Assembly (NCBI GenBank): GCA_964612455.1
Contig: CAZTCB010000007.1
Location: forward strand, 1 to 48,167
DNA from: SFEB01 sp964612455
Lineage (GTDB): Bacteria > Bacillota > Clostridia > Christensenellales > CAG-314
Direction: 5' to 3'
DNA length: 48,167 nt
This document shows, piece by piece, positions 42,699 to 48,167 of this stretch (position 1 is the stretch's first letter; each line of letters starts with the position of its first letter). The position numbers and the translations under genes are program-made. The notes beneath the pieces were generated by a model. That model was not told the origin of the DNA and did no database searches. It saw only the letters and a list, made by a program, of their open reading frames with translations.

Positions 42699-43623
42699 TA
42701 AAAACCGTCTGCCGAAAACGATGCTTGCGCCGCTGGCGGGGTATACCGACGCGGGGTTCAGGCGATTGGCAAAAAAATTCGGTTGCGGTCTGACCGTCAC
42801 CGAGATGGTGTCGGCGAAAGCGCTTACTTTGGGCAATACGAACACCTTTTCGCTATTGTTTTGTGACGAGGACGGGGTAAAGAGCGTGCAGTTGTTCGGG
42901 CATGATCCGACGGTATTTGCCGAGGCGTGTCGTCATCCGCTGATAAACGACTTTGACGTCATCGACGTCAATATGGGTTGCCCGCAGAGAAAAATTGTAG
43001 GTAACGGAGAGGGGTGCGCGCTCATGCGTACGCCCAAACTTGCAGCCGAAATAATAAAGAGCATCAGGCGCAATACCGACAAACTCGTGTCGGTTAAATT
43101 TAGAAAAGGTTTCGGAGACGACGACGTCGCCGTCGAGTTTGCCAAGGTTTGCGAGGGGGCGGGTGCCGATTTTTTGACGGTGCACGGACGCACGAGCAAC
43201 ATGCAGTTTGGCGGTACCGCTGATTGGGATGTAATAGCGAGAGTCGTCGCGGCTGTACGTATCCCTGTTTTTGCAAACGGCGATATCGTCGACAAGGACA
43301 GTTACGACAAGGTTTTGGCGGACACGGGGTGCTACGGAGCGGCAATTGGCAGAGGCGCAATCGGCAGACCGTACGTATTTAAGGAGATAGCGGGAGAGAG
43401 TTACTCGTTTGACATTGTAGAGTGTTTGAAAGAACACGTGTCGGTACTGAACAAAATCTATCCTCCTCACGTGGTCGCCAACGAAATAAAAAAACATGTT
43501 GCTCATTACGTAAAGGGCAGACGGGGTGCGAAACAACTCGTGACGGCGGTGATGGCGTCTCGGGATGCGGAAGAAATCGTCGGATTTGTTCGGGAGTTTT
43601 TTAAACAAAAAATCGACGACTAA
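42691..43623 (+). CDS. dus: tRNA-dihydrouridine synthase
   Basis: 310 aa from a GTG at 42691, 10 nt after GGAGG (42676-42680) and overlapping the mazG stop by 8 nt. FMN-dependent TIM barrel: APLAGYTDAGFRRLAKKFG at the N-terminus, VNMGCPQRKIVGNGEG with the catalytic cysteine, LVSVKFRKGF, TVHGRTSNMQF and the FMN-phosphate site GRGAIGRPYVF. It reduces specific uridines in tRNA using NADPH. It is the last gene before the pgk promoter; which uridine it targets cannot be told. Confidence 0.93.
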   Translation: MIDKNRLPKTMLAPLAGYTDAGFRRLAKKFGCGLTVTEMVSAKALTLGNTNTFSLLFCDEDGVKSVQLFGHDPTVFAEACRHPLINDFDVIDVNMGCPQRKIVGNGEGCALMRTPKLAAEIIKSIRRNTDKLVSVKFRKGFGDDDVAVEFAKVCEGAGADFLTVHGRTSNMQFGGTADWDVIARVVAAVRIPVFANGDIVDKDSYDKVLADTGCYGAAIGRGAIGRPYVFKEIAGESYSFDIVECLKEHVSVLNKIYPPHVVANEIKKHVAHYVKGRRGAKQLVTAVMASRDAEEIVGFVREFFKQKIDD

Positions 43624-43645
43624 AGAGACGTGTAGCTTGTTTTGT

Positions 43646-43674
43646 TTGACAATTGTGCACCGAAATAGTAAAAT
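43646..43674 (+). promoter_or_regulatory. Promoter of the pgk-tpiA-gpmI operon
   Basis: TTGACA (43646-43651) and TAAAAT (43669-43674), 17-bp spacer. The ~65-nt leader contains GTCGT and ACGAC (43691-43713 region) that may form a small hairpin. Confidence 0.85.
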
Positions 43675-43747
43675 AAAGAAAGATAAGGCGTCGTGAGCAA
43701 CGGCGTCTGACGACTAAAAAAGAAACCGAAAAAACGAGGTGGTTTTT

Positions 43748-44935
43748 ATGAAAAAAAGTATTCAGGATATTTCTCTCAAAGGCAAAAGATGTCTCGTCAG
43801 AGTGGACTTTAACGTTCCGCAGGACGGAGACGGCAACGTCACGGACGATACTCGCATAGTAGGCGCGTTGCCTACCATTAGATATCTTGTTGCCAATGGC
43901 GCAAAGACGATATTGTGTAGTCATCTCGGCAGACCAAAGGGACAGTTTAATCTCAAATATACGTTGGCTCCCGTGGCGACCGCGCTTGAAAAACTGCTCG
44001 GTCAAAAAGTGATTTTCGTGGACGACGTCGTGGGCGAAAAGGTAGAAAAAGCGGTTGCCGAGCTGAAAGAAGGCGAGGTTATGTTGCTTGAAAATACTCG
44101 TTTTTATAAAGAAGAAGAGGCAAACGACAGAGAGTTTTGTAAAAAGTTGGCAAAACTCGCGGACGTGTTTGTCAACGACGCTTTCGGTACCGCTCACCGC
44201 GCGCATGCCAGCACGACCGGCGTGGCGGAGTTTGTAGATGATTGCGTGAGCGGATTTTTGATTAAAAAAGAGCTTGACGTCATGGACAAGGCGTTGACAA
44301 ATCCCGACAGACCTTTCGTCGCGGTACTCGGCGGAGCGAAAGTCGGAGACAAGATAGGAGTTATCAAAAACTTGCTCAACAAGGCGGATACGGTCATCGT
44401 CGGCGGCGGAATGGCTTATACTTTCCAAAAGGCGAAAGGGTATGAAGTAGGTACTTCGCTGTGCGAAGAAGGCAGCGTGGAGCTTGCGAGAGAGCTTATG
44501 GCGCAGGCAAAAGAGAAAAACGTCGATTTGTTGCTGCCTCTCGACAACGTCGTTGCAAAGTCGTTTGCCAACGACGCGGAGCATAAGGTGGTTGACAGTG
44601 ACAAGATACCCGCAGATATGATGGGCATGGATATCGGTCCCAAGACGATAGATTTGTTTTGCAATGCGGTTAAATCAGCAAAAACCGTGGTGTGGAACGG
44701 ACCTATGGGGGTTTTTGAAATGCCGAATTTTGCCAACGGAACCAAACAAATGGCAAAGGCGATTGCCGAATCGGATTGCGTCAGTATCATAGGCGGCGGC
44801 GACAGCGCGGCGGCGGTAACTCAACTCGGTTTTGCGGACAAAGTTACGCATGTTTCGACAGGCGGCGGCGCGAGTCTGGAGTACCTCGAGGGTAAAGTTT
44901 TGCCGGGTATCGACTGTTTGGACGATAAGGAGTAA
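43748..44935 (+). CDS. pgk: Phosphoglycerate kinase
   Basis: 395 aa from the ATG at 43748 (MKKSIQDISLKGKRCLVRVD); the in-frame GTG at 43739 overlaps the GAGGTGG Shine-Dalgarno. Substrate-binding RVDFNVPQ and SHLGRPKG, hinge-region VAVLGGAKVGDKIGV and the nucleotide loop IIGGGDSAAAV are intact. It converts 1,3-bisphosphoglycerate and ADP to 3-phosphoglycerate and ATP. First gene of a glycolytic operon that lacks gapA and eno in this window. Confidence 0.97.
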   Translation: MKKSIQDISLKGKRCLVRVDFNVPQDGDGNVTDDTRIVGALPTIRYLVANGAKTILCSHLGRPKGQFNLKYTLAPVATALEKLLGQKVIFVDDVVGEKVEKAVAELKEGEVMLLENTRFYKEEEANDREFCKKLAKLADVFVNDAFGTAHRAHASTTGVAEFVDDCVSGFLIKKELDVMDKALTNPDRPFVAVLGGAKVGDKIGVIKNLLNKADTVIVGGGMAYTFQKAKGYEVGTSLCEEGSVELARELMAQAKEKNVDLLLPLDNVVAKSFANDAEHKVVDSDKIPADMMGMDIGPKTIDLFCNAVKSAKTVVWNGPMGVFEMPNFANGTKQMAKAIAESDCVSIIGGGDSAAAVTQLGFADKVTHVSTGGGASLEYLEGKVLPGIDCLDDKE

Positions 44936-44939
44936 AAAA

Positions 44940-45689
44940 ATGAAAAACAAGTTTATTGCGGGAAATTGGAAAATGAATAATACGGCGGAGGAGACCGAAA
45001 CGTTGTTGAACGCACTCGTTCCGCTGGTAAAGGACACTAAAAACAGAGTTGCGGTTTGCGTCCCGTATACCGATATTTGCGTTGCGAGAAAGCTACTTTG
45101 CGGCACCAATATACAACTTGGCGCGCAAAACATTCATTGGGCGTCCTCCGGTGCGTTTACAGGCGAGATTTCTGCCAAAATGCTGGCGGAAAAAGGAGTA
45201 AAATGCGTTATTATAGGCCATAGCGAACGCCGCGGATACTTCGGGGAAACTAACGAAACGGTCAATCTGCGTTTAAAAACCGCGCTTGAAAACGGTTTTA
45301 CCCCTATCGTTTGTATCGGCGAAAGTCTCGAGCAACGCCAAAACGGCGAAACGGAGGCTTTTTTGGCAAAGCAGATAGAAGAGGGATTTGACGGATTGAC
45401 GGCGGAGCAGGCGAGCAAGGTCGTCGTCGCATACGAGCCGATATGGGCGATAGGCACGGGGGTGACCGCGACCAAGGAGCAGGCTCAGGAGACTATCGCG
45501 TTTGCACGCGGTAAGTTTGCCGAAAAATTCGGCAAAGAGGTGGCCGACGGAGTATACTTTTTGTACGGCGGCAGCATGAATGAGAAAAACGCAGGCGATT
45601 TGCTTTCGATGCCCGATATTGACGGAGGGCTTATCGGGGGCGCGAGTTTGGTCGCCGAAAAATTTGCAAAGATAGTAAACGCGTTTTAA
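44940..45689 (+). CDS. tpiA: Triosephosphate isomerase
   Basis: 249 aa from the ATG at 44940, with AAGGAG in the end of pgk; the frame upstream to 44832 lies within pgk and is not used. Catalytic residues are visible in AGNWKMN (Lys), GHSERR (His) and YEPIWAIGTG (Glu), and the phosphate-binding GGSMNEKN and GGLIGGASL close the barrel. It interconverts dihydroxyacetone phosphate and glyceraldehyde-3-phosphate. Spacing is 4 nt after pgk and 14 nt before gpmI. Confidence 0.97.
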   Translation: MKNKFIAGNWKMNNTAEETETLLNALVPLVKDTKNRVAVCVPYTDICVARKLLCGTNIQLGAQNIHWASSGAFTGEISAKMLAEKGVKCVIIGHSERRGYFGETNETVNLRLKTALENGFTPIVCIGESLEQRQNGETEAFLAKQIEEGFDGLTAEQASKVVVAYEPIWAIGTGVTATKEQAQETIAFARGKFAEKFGKEVADGVYFLYGGSMNEKNAGDLLSMPDIDGGLIGGASLVAEKFAKIVNAF

Positions 45690-45703
45690 GCGCGGAGGAC
45701 GTC

Positions 45704-47242
45704 ATGAAAAAAGATTTTACGGCATTGATTATACTTGACGGATACGGTTTGACCGATATCGTAAAGGGTAACGCCATAGCGGGAAATTCTCCGTTTGTCG
45801 ACGGATTGATGAAAAAATATCCTTGGGTAAAGTTGAGTTGCAGCGGCGAATCTGTCGGTTTGCCGACGGGGCAAATGGGGAACAGCGAGGTCGGTCACCT
45901 TAATATGGGTGCCGGCAGGGTGATTTTTCAGGAGCTGCCTCGTATCACCAACGCAATCTTTGACGGGAGTTTTTACGTCAATCCGGCGTTAATCAATCTC
46001 ATAAAAAAAGTTAAAACAACCGACGGGGACATGCATATCATGGGCTTGGTAAGCGACGGCGGCGTGCATAGCTGTATGGAGCATTTGTTTGCCCTCGTTG
46101 ACTTTTTTAAGACGCAGGGATTGAGGCAGGTTTACGTACATTGCTACCTCGACGGACGCGACGTCGCGCCAAAGAGTGCCTTGATTTATCTCGATAAACT
46201 CCAAACGTATATGGACGGGGTAGGATTTGGCAAAATAGCCACGGTGTGCGGCAGGTACTACGCTATGGATCGCGACAATCGTTGGGACAGGATAGAAAAA
46301 GCCTATGATATGCTGGCTTTCGGCGAGGGCAAACGGGTAGAGAGTTATACGCAGGCTATAAACGAGAGTTATGCCGACGGTGTTACCGACGAATTCGTTT
46401 TGCCGACCGTGATTACGACCGACGGAAAACCGACGGCGTGCATTAAAGACGGGGACGGGGTGGTGTTTTTCAACTTCCGCAGCGATCGTCCGAGAGAATT
46501 GACGAGGGCGTTTACCGAGCGTAATTTTGACGGTTTTGACAGGACGGGTAAAAAACGCGACGTGACGTGGGTGTGTATGACAGAGTACGACAAGAGTCTG
46601 ACAAACGTGGACGTTGCGTTTAAGCCCAACAAGCCCAAAAATACTTTAGGGCGTTATTTGTCCCGACTCGGTAAAAAACAACTGCGCATTGCGGAAACCG
46701 AAAAATACGCGCACGTTACCTTCTTTTTTAACGGCGGGGAAGAAAACCCTGACGACGGGGAAGAGCGAATACTCGTTGCGAGTCCCAAGGTGGCTACTTA
46801 CGACCTCAAACCCGAAATGAGCGCGGTCGAGGTAACCGACAAAGCGATAGAACGCATAGGCAAGGGCGACGTCGACGTCATGATACTTAACTACGCCAAC
46901 TGTGACATGGTTGGGCATACGGGGGTGTTCGAGGCTGCGCAAAAAGCAGTAAAGACGGTGGACGGGTGCGTAGAAAGGCTCGTTTCGTTTATTATAAACA
47001 ACGGCGGGTGCGCTTTCGTTACCGCCGACCACGGCAACGCGGAAAAAATGACGGACGCAAACGGAAACGTTCATTCGGCGCATACCACCAACCCCGTGCC
47101 GTTTATTTTCGTCAACGACAACAAAAAAGGCGCGACGCTCGTCGGTGACGGCAAACTTTGCGATATTGCGCCTACCATGCTCGAATGTATGGGGCTACCC
47201 GTGCCTGCGGAGATGACGGGTAAGAGCCTTTTGAAACAATAA
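45704..47242 (+). CDS. gpmI: 2,3-bisphosphoglycerate-independent phosphoglycerate mutase
   Basis: 512 aa, usual length. Alkaline-phosphatase superfamily: the metal site at LDGYG, the phosphoserine region GQMGNSEVGHLNMGAGR, substrate-binding YLDGRDVAPKSA, RYYAMDRDNRWDR, NFRSDRPREL, and the second metal cluster NCDMVGHTG and TADHGNAEKM. It converts 3- to 2-phosphoglycerate with Mn2+. GCGGAGGA precedes the ATG. Last gene of the operon; no clear terminator hairpin follows, only a T-rich stretch. Confidence 0.97.
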   Translation: MKKDFTALIILDGYGLTDIVKGNAIAGNSPFVDGLMKKYPWVKLSCSGESVGLPTGQMGNSEVGHLNMGAGRVIFQELPRITNAIFDGSFYVNPALINLIKKVKTTDGDMHIMGLVSDGGVHSCMEHLFALVDFFKTQGLRQVYVHCYLDGRDVAPKSALIYLDKLQTYMDGVGFGKIATVCGRYYAMDRDNRWDRIEKAYDMLAFGEGKRVESYTQAINESYADGVTDEFVLPTVITTDGKPTACIKDGDGVVFFNFRSDRPRELTRAFTERNFDGFDRTGKKRDVTWVCMTEYDKSLTNVDVAFKPNKPKNTLGRYLSRLGKKQLRIAETEKYAHVTFFFNGGEENPDDGEERILVASPKVATYDLKPEMSAVEVTDKAIERIGKGDVDVMILNYANCDMVGHTGVFEAAQKAVKTVDGCVERLVSFIINNGGCAFVTADHGNAEKMTDANGNVHSAHTTNPVPFIFVNDNKKGATLVGDGKLCDIAPTMLECMGLPVPAEMTGKSLLKQ

Positions 47243-47266
47243 AATTAAGTTTTTTTTGAAAAACGC

Positions 47267-47295
47267 TTGATTTATCCGCACCGATGTGCTATACT
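47267..47295 (+). promoter_or_regulatory. Promoter of secG-smpB
   Basis: TTGATT (47267-47272) and TATACT (47290-47295), 17-bp spacer, followed by CAGGAGGA before the secG ATG. Confidence 0.7.
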
Positions 47296-47322
47296 GTTTT
47301 AGCTTGTTCAGGAGGAAAGGCG

Positions 47323-47607
47323 ATGTCTTTAATGTTATTGTTTGCATTGTCGGCGGGCGCTACTTTGGCGATAAGGATTGCCTTGATGGCGCTCATGCTC
47401 GTTTCGGCGGTATATCTTATCGTTATCGTAATGATGCAGGAGGATAATTCCGAGGGTTTGGGCGCGATAGGCGGTCAGACCAGCGAAAACGAGAGTTTTT
47501 ACGGCAAAAATACAGCAAAGAGAAAGGAACATGTCCGCAAGGTTCTTACCATTATCGCCGCATGCGTGCTTGCGGTGTGCGCGGTTGTCTTTTACATCTT
47601 TGCGTAA
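47323..47607 (+). CDS. secG: Preprotein translocase subunit SecG
   Basis: 94 aa from the ATG at 47323, well placed after CAGGAGGAAAGG; the longer frame from 47284 overlaps the promoter. Two transmembrane helices (~16-38 and ~72-93) flank the conserved polar loop VMMQEDNSEGLGAIGGQTSE, the SecG signature. SecG assists the SecYEG channel during protein export. In many Bacillota secG is followed by rnr and smpB; here smpB follows directly after 29 nt. Confidence 0.92.
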   Translation: MSLMLLFALSAGATLAIRIALMALMLVSAVYLIVIVMMQEDNSEGLGAIGGQTSENESFYGKNTAKRKEHVRKVLTIIAACVLAVCAVVFYIFA

Positions 47608-47636
47608 CGGTCGCTCGGTGAGAGTTTAGACAGTTT

Positions 47637-48098
47637 ATGAACAAAACGATAGCAACCAATAAAAAAGCGTATCACGACTATTTTATCGTCGATACTCTCG
47701 AGGTCGGGATAAGGCTCGTCGGTTGCGAGGTTAAGTCGCTTCGTGCCGACGGCGCAAATTTGAAAGATAGTTACTGCGCGATAAGGGACGGGCAGTTGTT
47801 GTTGCTGAATGCTTACGTTAAAAATTATGAAAAAGGCAGTTTCAGCAACGTGGGCAGTACTCGCGACAGAGTGTTACTGGCTCACAAGTCCGAAATAAAT
47901 CGCCTCGTCGGCAAGATAAGAGAGAAAGGTTATACGATGGTGCCGTTGAGGATGTATTTCGTCGGCAGTCTCGTCAAAGTTGAAGTCGGTTTAGTAAAAG
48001 GTAAACGCCTGTTTGATAAAAAACGCGCAATTGCGTTGCGCGACGCCAAGCGCGATATGGAGCGTCAGGCGTCTGAAGCGAAAAAGCGTTTGCGTTGA
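47637..48098 (+). CDS. smpB: SsrA-binding protein SmpB
   Basis: 153 aa. Core motifs ATNKKAYHDYFIVDTLEVGI, LVGCEVKSLRADGANLKDSY and VPLRMYFVGSLVKVEVGLVK, and the basic C-terminal tail from KGKRLFDKKRAI to KKRLR, are typical. SmpB brings tmRNA to stalled ribosomes for trans-translation. The Shine-Dalgarno is weak and distant (GGTGAG ~16 nt upstream), so translation may depend on secG. No ssrA gene is in the window. Confidence 0.96.
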   Translation: MNKTIATNKKAYHDYFIVDTLEVGIRLVGCEVKSLRADGANLKDSYCAIRDGQLLLLNAYVKNYEKGSFSNVGSTRDRVLLAHKSEINRLVGKIREKGYTMVPLRMYFVGSLVKVEVGLVKGKRLFDKKRAIALRDAKRDMERQASEAKKRLR

Positions 48099-48112
48099 TA
48101 TCGTAAATATTC

Positions 48113-48167
48113 GCTAGTGTGGCTCAGCAGGTAGAGCAGCTGATTCGTAATCAGCAGGTCGCCGGTC
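48113..48167 (+). tRNA. tRNA-Thr (anticodon CGU), 3' end cut by window edge
   Basis: Acceptor 5' strand GCTAGTG (48113-48119), then T8, D-stem GCTC/GAGC with the AGCAGGTA loop, anticodon stem GCTGA/TCAGC enclosing TTCGTAA (anticodon CGT), variable loop AGGTC and the start of the T-stem. The remaining ~20 nt lie beyond the window. Confidence 0.9.

Noticed and set aside
44832..44939. Upstream extension of tpiA
   Set aside because: It lies within pgk; the conserved TIM N-terminus begins at the ATG at 44940 with AAGGAG upstream.
1..48167. CRISPR arrays, insertion sequences, prophage or toxin-antitoxin pairs
   Set aside because: No regularly spaced repeats, transposase or integrase motifs, or small paired toxin-antitoxin genes were seen; repeats in the first gene are coding LRR units.

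Overview
The window looks like a chromosomal segment of an anaerobic, low-to-mid-GC member of the Bacillota (Clostridia). This is inferred from gene content: a two-subunit iron-sulfur L-serine dehydratase, SpoVG, a SpoVB/YabM-type flippase beside MazG, a long Bacillus-type SRP RNA with an Alu domain, an L10 leader, PrsA-like and ZnuA lipoproteins, and a BspA-type leucine-rich-repeat surface protein. A Christensenellales-like uncultured gut lineage would fit, but I cannot prove it from sequence alone. Gene density is high and almost everything reads on the + strand. The exceptions are the SRP RNA and spoVG. Fifteen convincing sigma-A-type promoters can be read by eye, thirteen of them with a spacer of exactly 17 bp.

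Layout. 1-1911: 3' part of a large BspA-like LRR surface protein. 2000-4090: a self-contained two-gene operon (promoter, alpha-oxoamine synthase resembling Bacteroides serine palmitoyltransferase, overlapping short-chain reductase, terminator), a possible sphingoid-base module. 4120-6924: an unrecognised two-TM protein followed by LemA. 7018-10519: the ribosomal/transcription block rpmG-secE-nusG-rplK-rplA-[L10 leader with attenuator]-rplJ-rplL. 10597-13457: trkA-trkH potassium uptake. 13524-16448: purA, then sdaAB-sdaAA. 16531-20973: PAP2 phosphatase, THUMP-type rRNA methyltransferase, an acyltransferase/condensation-fold enzyme and a zinc-ribbon membrane protein (DUF6320-like).

21047-26218: SRP RNA (minus strand) diverging from ileS, followed by an RlmI-like methyltransferase and an RluA pseudouridine synthase. 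26257-28688: a large single-pass surface protein of unknown function. 28703-43623: a segment collinear with the B. subtilis spoVG...yabN region: spoVG (minus), murC, pth, mfd, PrsA-like lipoprotein, then a zinc module (small Cys-rich membrane peptide, znuA, znuC, znuB, CC-motif lipoprotein), then yabM-like flippase, mazG, dus. 43646-47242: glycolytic operon pgk-tpiA-gpmI. 47267-48098: secG-smpB. The window ends inside a tRNA-Thr(CGU).

The points most worth a second look are the putative serine palmitoyltransferase/ketoreductase operon; the zinc operon with two unusual cysteine-rich accessory proteins; genes that appear to be leaderless (pth, the Cys-rich peptide and possibly yabM); the uncharacterised acyltransferase/zinc-ribbon membrane pair; and the LemA partner protein. 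I found no CRISPR array, prophage, transposon or antiphage system.
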